Below are positions 44,440 through 54,960 of a stretch of DNA of 64,000 bases, piece after piece. The position numbers were made by a program, and so were the translations under genes. The notes under the pieces were generated by a model. The model was not told the origin of the DNA, ran no database searches, and saw nothing but the letters and a program-made list of their open reading frames with translations. This DNA comes from Timema cristinae. Taxonomy: Eukaryota; Arthropoda; Insecta; Phasmatodea; Timematidae. Within the stretch, counting starts at the first letter, position 1. Each line of letters opens with the position of its first letter. The stretch is taken from positions 53,557,846-53,621,845 of the forward strand of contig JBCFYV010009882.1 in the NCBI GenBank assembly GCA_039000515.1, written 5' to 3'.

Positions 44440-47400
44440 TTAAGGTGCAGCTTTTAGACTGATGCGATTCAAATACCGAAGCACATAGGCAGTGACTCTT
44501 TGCAGTTTCTTTAGCGAAGATATGCGAGCTATCAAATTAAGCAAGGGTGTATCTTCTTCATGATGAACTAGTAAGGCGACTAGCTTTTCTTCGGTCACCG
44601 CTTCTGGTGTGGACTCTTCAACAAATGGGATTACGGGCCAGACAGATCTGTCACACTGCAGCCAAGCCGGTCCTTTCCACCAAAGATGGTGCTCAACAAG
44701 TTGTGAAGGGCTGAGTCCCCGTGAGGCGCAATCTGCTGGATTATCTATTCCAGGGATGTGGAACCAATGTTCAGAAGGCAAGTATTCTTGAATTTTAGAT
44801 ACACGATTGCCCACAAAAGTTTTCCATCGATGTGGTGATGAGTGTATCCAGTGAAGTGCCACTGTCGAATCTGACCATGCGTAGATATCTGTAAGTGTGA
44901 CCTTCTGCATGAGGCGAAGTTTCACCACATGAATTAATTTTGCAAGAAGCAACGCAGCACATAGTTCTAATCTAGGTATTGAAACTGTTTTCAAGGGGCA
45001 ACCTTCAACTTTGCACATAACAAGGTTACTATTATTGATTGCAATGAAGTGACCGCTTGGAGATAGAATACAGCACCATAAACCCTTTTCAGAGGCATCT
45101 GCAAATCCAAGTAAGGTGCATTCAAGGCAGTCACTCGAGGACAAATATTGAGGAATTTTGATTGATGAAAGATGGGTGAGCTCTTGTTGAAAAGTATTCC
45201 ATATTTGGCACAAAGTGGCGGATGGGGTATCATCCCAACCAATCTTGAGACCCCAAAGGGTTTGGATCAACATTTTTGCAAACATTGTGGTGGACGATAC
45301 GAAGCCTAAAGGATCAAAAATTCTAGCCACTGTAGAAAGAACAGCTCTTTTTGTGCATTCACATGGTGTCACATTTACACTAAAAGTGAAGACATCCAAG
45401 TTCGGTATCCACTGCATGCCTAAGATTTTTAGGCCGATGTTAGAAGAGGTATCACCATCAAATTCTTTCCCTTGATTTACTTTATGTTCAATAGAAATAG
45501 CACAAAGGAGGTCTGAATTGTTACTTGACCACTTGCGCAATTCAAAACCACCACTTAGGAAGAGCCTCACTAATTGATGATAAAGGAGTTTTGCTCCAGT
45601 AACCACATCATCCACATATATATCATTCTCTGCGACCTGGGACGCCAGAGTGAACCGATCTTGTTCATCTATGGCCAGTTGCTTAACAACTCGAAGTGCC
45701 AAGTATGGCGCTGACTTCACCCCAAAGGCTACTGTATCAAGTTGATAGGTCTTCAGAGGTTCTGTAGTGGAAAAGCGCCAAAGAATTTTCTGAAAGGATC
45801 GATGTTCAGGGTGAACCCATATTTGGCTATACATTTGTCGTATATCAGCGGTGAGGGCAATGGGATGCAAACGTAAGTTTAAAAGTATCTCAAAGATAAC
45901 CAATTGAAGTTTAGGTCCAGTGAGGAGAACATCATTCAAAGAAAGCACTGAGGTGGACTTGGCCCTAGCATCAAAAACCACTCTTAATTTGGTTGTTGTA
46001 CTCTCAGGCTTCAGGACACACTGATGTGGAATATAATATGAGAACGACTTTGAATCAGTGCTAGGGGACAAGGACATGTGTTTTTGATCTAAATAATCTT
46101 CCATGAAGGCATGGTATTCATTACACATTTCAGGGTTGCATTCCAACCTTTTCTCAAGTGTATAATATCTCTTTTCTGCTTTGGACTTGGTTTCTCCCAA
46201 GTCGCGTGGGCCGTGTTGGAATGGCAGTGCAACTGAATATCGACCATAACTTTCTCTTTTAACACTTTGACGGAATATGTCTTCACAGCGAGTCTCTTCA
46301 TGACTATAAATAGGTTTTTCTGTAGGAACCTCCTCCAACAACCAAAACTGTTGAAGGACCCTATCTAAATGTGGATCCAGCGAGGCACAAAAGGTTTTGG
46401 GTACAGTGGACTGAGTGAGAGACATTTTGTCCATAAGTAGCCATCCAAAACATGAGCTTAGGGCCACAGGAGTGTTTGGCTGACCAAATATTCTCCTCCC
46501 ATCAACTATATAGGGATAGAATTCCGCCCCCACTAGACCATCCACTTCACCTGGTTGATAAAAGTGGTCATCTGCAAGAGTCAGACCCTCCAAGTGGGGC
46601 CATGTTTTTGGTAGTATTTGAACCACTGGAAGTTGATCTGTGATCTTGTCAACAATCAAAGCAGAGACATGAAACCTAGGCTTGTCTAAGAATCTGGGTT
46701 GAAGTGTGAACGAAGTAGTGCCATGAATGGGGAGCGGTGATTCCCCGATTCCATTAACCGAGCCTCTCAAACGATGACGAGATAAATCTAGCCTTTTAAA
46801 ACCAGATTCAGTGATGAAGTTTGCCTGGCTAGCTGAGTCTACCAAGAACCTAACCTCTTGTAGGTTTCCCGATGCATCCGTGATGTGTAGCAATGCTGTA
46901 GATAGCAGCACCATGGATTTAAGGGATGTAGAAGTTGCTGACGATACTGTGGAAGCTGTACACGCTGTAGGCCTATAAGCTGCTTCTTCTTTCACATTCG
47001 GGGGGGTGACATCAACATTAAGCCTGGCTTTCATTGTACGGTTTTCAAAATGGAGCAATGAGTGGTGTTTGGAGTTACAATGGTGACATGTTAGCACTGA
47101 GCTACAAGATGCTGCCTTATGCGAGCCCCTTAAACAATTCAAGCACAGTTGCTTATGTTTTACAAATTCAAATCTTTCAACAGGAGTTAGTTTTAGAAAG
47201 GGTTCACAACGATACAAAGTATGGGATTGTTTGCAATTTACACATAGTCTTGATCTTCCAGAAGTATTTCCATCTGTTCTTTTGTCTCGATGTTCTTGGG
47301 GAGGTAGCTTGGATCGTGCTGCCCCCTTTGAACCAACTACAAACGAATGAACCCCACGTTGGCGACTTCTATCTGTGTAGGTGGGTAACTTGCCGTGGAC

Positions 47401-47490
47401 TATACCGACACCTGAAGGGGTTAGGGCCTCTTCAATCTGACATCGTTTTTCAAGAAAATGAAGAAACTCATTAATTGTGGGAAAACGCAT
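44440..47490 (-). CDS. pol: BEL/Pao pol: zinc knuckles, protease, reverse transcriptase, RNase H
   Basis: An open frame of 1,016 residues. Residues 83-147 hold three Cys/His knuckles (CVNCKQSHTLYRC, CLNCLRGSHKAASC, CHHCNSKHHSLLH). Protease motif LVDSASQ is at 216. RT spans about 490-690, with TADI (Asp 549) and active site YVDD (625-628). RNase H has GFADAS (798), RLELCA (842), AWSDST (874) and DNPADC (920). It copies element RNA into DNA in virus-like particles. The true protein began upstream in gag; the ATG at 47490 lies just after a frameshift. It ends at a stop with integrase continuing in the same frame. Confidence 0.93.
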   Translation of the reverse strand: MRFPTINEFLHFLEKRCQIEEALTPSGVGIVHGKLPTYTDRSRQRGVHSFVVGSKGAARSKLPPQEHRDKRTDGNTSGRSRLCVNCKQSHTLYRCEPFLKLTPVERFEFVKHKQLCLNCLRGSHKAASCSSVLTCHHCNSKHHSLLHFENRTMKARLNVDVTPPNVKEEAAYRPTACTASTVSSATSTSLKSMVLLSTALLHITDASGNLQEVRFLVDSASQANFITESGFKRLDLSRHRLRGSVNGIGESPLPIHGTTSFTLQPRFLDKPRFHVSALIVDKITDQLPVVQILPKTWPHLEGLTLADDHFYQPGEVDGLVGAEFYPYIVDGRRIFGQPNTPVALSSCFGWLLMDKMSLTQSTVPKTFCASLDPHLDRVLQQFWLLEEVPTEKPIYSHEETRCEDIFRQSVKRESYGRYSVALPFQHGPRDLGETKSKAEKRYYTLEKRLECNPEMCNEYHAFMEDYLDQKHMSLSPSTDSKSFSYYIPHQCVLKPESTTTKLRVVFDARAKSTSVLSLNDVLLTGPKLQLVIFEILLNLRLHPIALTADIRQMYSQIWVHPEHRSFQKILWRFSTTEPLKTYQLDTVAFGVKSAPYLALRVVKQLAIDEQDRFTLASQVAENDIYVDDVVTGAKLLYHQLVRLFLSGGFELRKWSSNNSDLLCAISIEHKVNQGKEFDGDTSSNIGLKILGMQWIPNLDVFTFSVNVTPCECTKRAVLSTVARIFDPLGFVSSTTMFAKMLIQTLWGLKIGWDDTPSATLCQIWNTFQQELTHLSSIKIPQYLSSSDCLECTLLGFADASEKGLWCCILSPSGHFIAINNSNLVMCKVEGCPLKTVSIPRLELCAALLLAKLIHVVKLRLMQKVTLTDIYAWSDSTVALHWIHSSPHRWKTFVGNRVSKIQEYLPSEHWFHIPGIDNPADCASRGLSPSQLVEHHLWWKGPAWLQCDRSVWPVIPFVEESTPEAVTEEKLVALLVHHEEDTPLLNLIARISSLKKLQRVTAYVLRYLNRISLKAAP

Positions 47491-48355
47491 TGTCCTGTGA
47501 AGTTATTTCCCACTGCCTTTTGGACGAAGGATCTAGTTTGTGAATGACAATGAAAATTAACAATGTGTCCCATTGATCTACAGGCAGATTTTGGAGACGT
47601 AGTGATCCCAAGTGTTCGTTGGAGACGTAGTGCTCCCAAGTGTTCGTTGATAGTGGTTAGAAGTTTTCTTAAGTGAGTCGGCGAATGCTTCACAATGCTA
47701 GGAAAATGAACCAGTTTGTCTAGATGAAAATTACAAATAACTTTCGGGTTGTTATATCTGGCCTTGAGTGCATAAATTGCTGCAGGAAAATCCGCTTTGC
47801 CGTAGGTGAGGTTTTTAACTAGTGAGAGTGCTTCATCGTGAAGATGATACTAGAGGATGGTAAATTTAACAATATCAGGATACTCATTGTTACACTCGAC
47901 TAAATGGTGAAACAGATCATAGAATTCAGGCCATTCAGAAATGTTGCCACCAAAACTAGGCAATTCAATGGGCGGTAATACAATCTTACTAGGAAGACTA
48001 GCAGGAACAGGGCTGGGTGGTAACACTACTCTCTCACACGGCTCTTGAATAGTAGTGACTCTGGAAACAGCTTGTTATAAATAGAGATGAAGGAAAAGTA
48101 GGCCAACATAAATTCCTGCTGCCCTCTTACCTTATCACTCTTACTAGGTTGTTTACTCTTTGCCAGGTAACTATTCAGCTCCACAATAGAATTTTCAAAC
48201 TTTTCCCGCGTACCTGTGAGTTCTTGTGCGAACGATTATATCAACTGTAGCCGCAGGGGATCTGAAGGATTGTCTTAAGCTTCTTTCACCTTATCAAACA
48301 TCATGCGCATGAGGTTCAAAGATGCCGTGATCTTATTTTCGTAGACCCCAGCCAT
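47491..48355 (-). pseudogene. BEL/Pao gag relic
   Basis: Read on minus from MAGVYENKIT at 48355. Conserved-looking pieces: ELPSFGGNISEWPEFYDLFH, HLVECNNEYPDIVKFTIL and VKHSPTHLRKLLTTINEHL, resembling the Pao-type gag domain. Stops occur after VKEA, LQLI and FTIL. A 28-bp tandem duplication (47593-47620, 47621-47648) throws the frame; a further shift precedes pol. Confidence 0.8.
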
Positions 48356-48856
48356 GATTATAATTTAAAGAACGGTGTAAAACAAAAAAAATAAACAATT
48401 ATTATTAATTACGTTCGAGAATAAAACAAGGCTAACAATTTATGTACACAAGTATGATCGATGGTAACCGGCAAGCGATAGATTGCGAGAGAAAACCGAT
48501 GTATCAGACCAGCGATAAACTGCGAGATAGAGCGATATCGATGTATCGAATCTCGTAGATCGATGAATATTGAACGTAGTTTGTGCGAGAAACCGAGAAA
48601 TGACGTCACAAGTGACGCACAACAAAGTAGGGAACACCAAAGTTAATATATGAAATTAAAGGACCAAATCACAAGAATTATGAATCGTAACACGAAACAA
48701 TAGAATTTTCTTGACCCACAAGAAACCCAACAACTTCAAAACCATTTAATAATGAAATTACACAAAGTACAAGAACAGCATAGTGGGAAAATGGCCAAGA
48801 TGGCGCAAACGACTGGAAAACGAATCAACAAATTCACAATATCCGGACTGACCAAA

Positions 48857-49411
48857 TGTTCTTTCCAGTCAACAAACTATTAGCATCAAAACAACAACAA
48901 CAAAGCCGATAAACAGTGGACTGTATATAACAATGTGATAAATGCTTACCTCTACTAAATAAAGTTCCGCGAAAATGGAGGTTTACCTTGTGGGTTGGCA
49001 TAGGAAGGAATAGGGAACAAGGTCGTTAATTACTCAGCAATTCTCGAACATTGGCTGTGGTTTTGGATCAAAGAGGCCCCTTTAGGGCCTGAAGCACAGA
49101 CTCACACATAAACAATGATTAACAAAGCAAAAGATGTAGTCGTCATAGCAGACACCCAACGCGTAAGAACTTATAGAGTCCCACGCTGAATTGACTAACA
49201 AAAGGAACCAACGACCTACTCTGCCCCTCCTTTCCACTCTCAAAAAAAAGGAGGGAAAAACTCAAAACCGGCGGGTACCAAAGAACAAAGAGCAACTAAC
49301 ACATACAAACCAATAAAAATAGGGAAATATATCAAAATGAACTAGGTTAAACAAACTATTACACAAAGGATATTTTACAATATTAAATATATACAGTTCA
49401 GAGACTGAACA
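48857..49411 (-). repeat. BEL 5' LTR
   Basis: The promoter-side LTR for the minus-strand element. It is 555 bp against 535 bp in its partner, mainly from extra AAGAACTTAT and AAAGAG stretches. Directly inside it, on minus, TTTGGTCAGTCCGGATATTG is the candidate primer-binding site. Confidence 0.92.
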
Positions 49412-49416
49412 ATTAC

Positions 49417-50784
49417 AAATGACATAAAATTGATAAAGGCCCAAAGGCCGTTCTAATACCATAGATAATGATCAAAGGTTTACTATATATATATATATTG
49501 TTGGTTGCGGACAATGTGCAATAGCAATAATCTAACAATATTTATCGTGAAGCGAATGAATGTGCATGAGTAAAAAGAATAATATCATGAGGTTACAGCG
49601 TACTAAATGTAATTACACAGATTAAATAACATTATAACTAATTTAACAGATGAAATTCAAATGCAAAAGAGTTAATGTTCCCGAACAATAATAAAAAGTA
49701 ATTGAAAGCGGGTAAAAACACCCTATCGCCTAATGAACCTATTTAAGCCATTAAAAGATACCCAAATAAATATATTTGAAATTACACTTGTTAAAGAGTC
49801 AGTACACTTAATATTCCCTTAACTTATACATATCATCTATTAAATTTCTACTCATAACTATACCCCCAGCTATAATGTATACAAACAAAGTCATTATTCC
49901 AATTTAACATCCGAGTGGCGGGGTAGCATACAGAATAAAAAACATAATAACATCCAAACTTATTATCTTACTCCAATATAAACTTTGAACATATCAAAAT
50001 CCTTTATTTAATTTCCCACTCGCGTAGAAATACCAAACAATATTATATTCGTCAAGACACACTAAAACTGTAAGCCATACAAGCTATCGTGCAACATAGC
50101 GCTCAAAGGTTGATTTACTTTATCTAATTTGTAAATAATATAACCTAACCAGAACTTAAAGGCATAAGGCCATCTTATGCCCAAAAACTAAAACAATCTA
50201 TATAACTGATAAATAAATTTAGTAAAATACCAATAAATAAAATGCTGAGGCAATTCCAAAAATAATGAATCCCTAAATAATTTGGCAAGAGTTAGAGTCT
50301 TTCCTCAGTATTCCTCTAAAAAATATAATAAATAAAAAAACATATCCAACATAATGTACACTTGCATGTTGTAAGCTCCTATATCCTAGTCGCATCATAG
50401 AGTGCTAGCTCCATGCTAAGTATAAGCGTATATTAGAATTTGCCCAGCGGAAAAAATATGTGAGGGTGTTTTTCAAGTACAATGATGTCATCTTCAGCAA
50501 GTAATGGTGTTAGTCTCTCGTAGACGCCTGCGCACAACGTCTAAGGAGCGTCTGTTCGGGGGGTAGGGTAACACACGTGATCGCATAAAGCACCTGCGCG
50601 TTGTTCGCCACTCGAGGAAAGTGGAACGTAGAACTCTGTGGCTTCATTCTTGTCTAATGTGAATGGTGGACAGTCCTGTATATCGATGTGTGTGGAGGAT
50701 CAGAACATGGCGCTGGTCTCCCAGTAAAACGGGGTATGTGTGTGTACTTTTGTAGGTGGCGAACATGTTTGTAGCCACGGTAAA
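49417..50784. other. Right part of the unidentified insertion
   Basis: AT-rich except for a GC-richer end (50500-50780). No coding frame recognised. Contains a short (TA)n at 49482-49498. Confidence 0.5.
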
Positions 50785-53219
50785 AGTAGAGCCTAAGACA
50801 GCGCTGTGTGTCTGGTGGATAGGAGCTATGACTTTGCAATATCTCTGGTGGGTAGAGTCTAAGACAATACTATGTATTTGGTGGATAGTCGCTATGACAC
50901 TTCTATGCCTCTGGGGAGTAGAGCTTAGGACACTGCTATTTCTTTGGTGGGAAGATTCTAAGACATTGCTAAGTCTCTAGTGTTTAGACCTTAAGACAAT
51001 GCTATGTCTCTGCAGAGTAGTGCCTATGACACTGCTATTTCTCTGATGAGTAGAGCCTAAGATACAGATATGTATCTGGTGGGTAGTATTTATGACATTG
51101 CCATGTCTCTGGTGGGTAGAGCCTAAGACACTCCTATGTATCTGCTGGGCAGAATCTAAGACACTGCTCCGTCTCTGGTAGTTAGAGGCTAAAACAATGT
51201 TATTTCTCTGGTGGGGGGAAGCTATGACATTACTATGTATCTGGTGAGTAGAGCCTATGACACTCCTATGTATCTGTTGGGTAGGGGCTCTGACTTCTGC
51301 TATATATCTTGTGGGTAGTGTCTAGGACACTGCTATGTCACTGGTGAGTAGAACTTTTGCTATGTCTATGATGTTTAGAGCCTAAGCCACTGCTATGTCG
51401 TTGGTGGGTGTGGCTATGGCACTGATATGTCCCTGGTGAGTAGATCATAAGAGACTCTTATGTCTCTGGTGAGTAGAGCCTAAGACACTGCTATATATCT
51501 GGTGAATTGTGTCTATGACACTGCTATTAGCCAAGTTGGAAAACCCTAAGACCCTCCTATGTCTCTGGTAGGTAGAACCTAAGATACTGATATGTATCTG
51601 TTAAATAGAGCCTTGGACACTGCTATAAATATGGTGAATAGAGCCTAAGACACTTATATAGCTGGTGGATAGTGGCTTTGAAACTGCTATATGTCTGGTG
51701 AGAAGAGCTATGACGCTGCTATGTTTCTGGTGGGTGGAGTTGAAGACACTGCTGACGAGTAGAACCAAAGAAACTGTTATGTCTCTGGTGATAAGAGCCT
51801 AAGACACTAATATGTGGTGGTTAGAGTGTAATGCCGGGATCACGATCAACTTAACGTTAACTTAACGTAACTTAACGTAACTTAACGTAAAGGACCTCCT
51901 CGTGTGTTTAAATGGAAGCGATCACGATGCACTTAACTTAACCTTGACTTGCATTTAACTTAACGTAAGAGATGTCTTGGGAGGTCTTTTACTTTACTTT
52001 ACGTTACTTGAAGGGTACGTGATCTAGCCAGCCAATCATTATGCGAGTGACGTCAACAGGGCTATTTAGTAATTCATTTGTTGATATTATGACCAATGTT
52101 TACTCTTTAGCTTAAGTTCTAGTGAACAGACATTGAAACAAAATAATTAAACTAAAATAGGGAACTAAATTTATCAAAAAAGTTTAGTAATAGATATTTA
52201 TTATATTGATTGATAGTACAAAACCACAGATCATACTCGAGAATGCATATGTTTTGCTTGAGTTGTTACGTTAAGTTAAGTGAATCGTGATCACACATAA
52301 GTTAAGTTAACTTTAAGTGAACGTTACGTTAAGTTACGTTAAGTTAAAGTTAAGTTGATCGTGATCCTGGCATAAGATACTGTTATTTATCCGGTGGGTA
52401 GAGCCTTTGACACGGCTATGTTTCTGGTGAACAGAACCAAAGACACCGCTATGTCTCTAGTGGGTAGGCGCTATGACACTCCCATGTATCTGGTGGGTAG
52501 AACATAAAACACTTCTTTGACTGGTGATTAGGCATAAAACACTGCTATCTTTCTGGCTGGTTATGACTAAGACACGGCTTTATCTATGGTGGGAAAAGTC
52601 TAAGAAACTGCTATATATCTGGTGAGTGGAGCCTAAAACAATGTTATGTCTCTGGTGAATAGAGCCTAAGACACTGCTATGTATCTTTTGAGTAGTGGCT
52701 ATGACACTGCTATGTTTCTGGTGAGTAGAGCCGAAGACACCGTTATGTGTCTTTTGAATAGAGAATAAGACACTGCTCTGTTTCTGGTGGATATAACTTA
52801 AGACATTCTAAGTCTATAGTGGGTTAGGTCTAGGATAACGCAATTCTCTGGCGAATAGAGACTAAGAGACTGAATAGTAACTAATTGCTAGTGGCTATTA
52901 AACTGCTATGTATCAGGTGGGTAGAGATTAAGACACTGCTATGTCTCTGGTGAGTAGAACATGACACACTGGTATATCTCTAGTGAGTAGTGGGTATGTT
53001 ATTGTTATGTCTCTTGTGATTAGAGCCTAAGACACTGCTATTTTTCTTTTGAGTATATTCTAACAAAGTGATATGTCTCTGTGTGTAGAAAATAAGACTC
53101 TGCTATGTCTCTGGTGAGTTGGGGCTATAACAACATTATGTTTCTGGTATGTAGATCCTAAGACACTGTTATTTCTCTGGTGGGTGGAGTTTAAGACACT
53201 GCTATGTTTCTGGTGGGTA
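50785..53219 (+). repeat. 33-bp tandem array, right half
   Basis: Same monomers as 40232-42300, again with both CCTAAGACA and GGCTATGACA types. Interrupted by a MITE at 51832-52372 and ending at a LINE tail at 53220. Confidence 0.95.
51832..52372. mobile_element. TTAAC-rich MITE, copy 2, inserted in the array
   Basis: The ends TGCCGGGATCACGATCAACT and AGTTGATCGTGATCCTGGCA match copy 1. TAA flanks both sides (51829-51831, 52373-52375). Removing the element and one TAA restores an array unit (TTAGAGTG + TAAGATACTG), so the empty site can be read directly. Subterminal AACTTAACGTAACTTAACGT repeats are stronger than in copy 1. Confidence 0.9.
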
Positions 53220-54960
53220 TAATAATAGTAATAATAATAGCGTTGATTTATCTGCCGAAGTTAAGGCTTTAGCCTTATCTTCCACTTAACCAGTGTTGAA
53301 TACAACATACACTATTACATTTATTGAAATACAATTTAATAAAGAAATATTCAAATAAATAGGAAAACATTCGCACGCTCATTCACACACACTCATTTAA
53401 AGCTCAAGTAGTTTCAAGAACTCAGTTTAGCTTATTAGACAAGATAAATTGCTTAACCGCGCACTCGAAGGGGAGTCTAGATGTTAGATGACGATTAGAG
53501 TTATCTAGTTTGTTCCAAGCCTGTAATGCCAGGTCAGTGAAAGAACGAGCATATGTTTGCTAGATGTTGCGTTCTGCTAGATCGTCTCTAAGTCATTGTA
53601 TACTTCGTCACAGTAGTCAAAGTGTGGCATTATTAAGCTCTAGAAAAGGATAAGTCGTACATTTTCTGGGAGAAAATTCTTTAGTCTTCTCAGTGAATGT
53701 AAGCAGGCATACTCCTAATCGTATGTCAGTCAGTAGGTAACGGTCCACATTCAATAGTAATCTGCTTGTTCCTATAATAATGGATTGAGTTTTATAAGGG
53801 TTCAATTTAAGTCCATTTTTTTCAGACCAAGCATTTCTTTTAGCTAGGTCAATATTCATTCGTTGTATGGCTGTATTTATTGAAGAACGGTCGGTGGAAA
53901 TATATATTTGAAGGTCGTCTGCATACGTGTGATATTTACAGTATGACATAGAAGAAGTGATATCGTTCACATATAGATAAAAAAGCAATGGCCCTAAAAC
54001 TGAGCCCTGTGGAACACCAGCCTCAACTGGGCGATATGTTGAGAACGTGTTGCCTAACATAACACTTTGCTGGCGACCATGCAAATATGATCTCATCCAC
54101 TGTATACTGCATGAAGAGAAATTAAAGAATACTTGCAATTTTGCTAATAGAATATTAAAATCCACAGTATTAAAAGCTTTTGAAAAATCTAATAGTATAA
54201 GAAGTGTTAGCTCGCTCTTATCCATGGCTAGTCTAATATCGTCTGTGACATCTATCAACGCGGTACATGTACTATGATGAGATCTGAATCCTGATTGATA
54301 GGCAGTTAACAAATTGTGTTTGTTAATGTGTCGGTAAATTTGTTGATGCACTAGGCATTCTAATGTCTTAGAAAGGGACGGAAGTATACTTATAGGTCTA
54401 AAGTCGTGTAAATCTTTTGCTAGTCCTTTTTTAGGCACAGGCGTAATAAGTGCGAGTTTCCAAAGTGCGGGATACTGTCCAGTCATGTGTGAGTAGTTGA
54501 ATAAGTCTGTAATTGTTGATATAACATTTCTTAAAATTGTTTGTATTAACAATATTGAAATTTTGTCTATACCTTGTGCTTTCGATTTTATTCTCATTAT
54601 TGATTTGTATACCTCATGATGAGTCAAATGGGGAAATTAAAAAGTACTGTCATCATTATAGTCACTATTATTATTACTTGCATTGGAGGCATAAATGTCG
54701 TTTACAGTTTGTATTCTAGCTATCTTGTTAGTTAAATTAAGAATGTGAAGAAACTCTTCATTTAGTTTATTGGGGCTGATGTGCATATGAGTGCTTTTGG
54801 GTAGTGTATGCCCCACTCCCATCCTCCACAGTTCCCTCCATAGTTTTTGGGGGCTCGGATAGTATTAGCGTTGAATGTATATATACTATAGAAGGCGCGA
54901 AGAATAGGGAAAAACTTTACGCCATTCATCCAAATTATTTCACTAGTCACATATCTCGCC
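53220..54960 (-). mobile_element. 5'-truncated LINE (CR1/L2/Jockey group) at the array edge
   Basis: On minus: a partial leader to RT, RT core (53617-54627), and a 3' end whose hairpin-like AAGGCTAAAGCCTT lies before an ATT-repeat tail at 53220-53240. Tail and array meet directly. 5'-truncated, as usual for LINEs. Its tail does not match the SINE tail. Confidence 0.8.
53617..54822 (-). pseudogene. LINE reverse transcriptase, largely intact core
   Basis: The main frame has 336 residues from 54627: AQGIDKISI, DFRPISILPSLSKTLE, GFRSHHSTCTALIDVTDDI, LLDFSKAFNTVD (Asp 147), AGVPQGSVLGPLLFYLYVND and HTYADDLQIY (active site 235-238). The stretch 54822-54637 (HISPNKLNEEFLHI) continues in the same frame upstream, separated by one stop (TAA) after DDSTF. 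C-terminal end frays after position 290. YADDLQIY and the layout fit the CR1/L2 or Jockey group. Confidence 0.85.

Larger units (their letters stand above)
42497..49411 (-). mobile_element. BEL/Pao LTR retrotransposon, complete but coding-defective
   Basis: It has two similar LTRs ending TGTT...AACA and a 5-bp target duplication ATTAC (42492-42496, 49412-49416). Between them on minus: gag-like region, then CCHC knuckles, protease, RT, RNase H and integrase, the BEL/Pao order. No envelope-like frame. Length 6,915 bp. Defects: stops in gag, a 28-bp out-of-frame duplication, frameshifts near 47,490 and 43,634, and stops at about 44,440 and 43,783. Confidence 0.93.
42301..50784. mobile_element. 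Unidentified 1.56-kb insertion in the array, itself hosting a BEL element
   Basis: The array breaks off after AGTA at 42297-42300 and resumes with AGTAGAGCC at 50785, so AGTA is a likely 4-bp target duplication. Removing the BEL element (42497-49416) leaves about 1,564 bp: 42301-42496 and 49417-50784. Outer ends are TCAACCGTTTCTCC and GTAGCCACGGTAAAA, with no clear terminal repeat and no coding frame. A solo LTR or non-autonomous element is possible. Confidence 0.6.

Noticed and set aside
45215..47474. Plus-strand frames within BEL pol, up to 146 residues
   Set aside because: Shadows of the 1,016-residue minus-strand frame.
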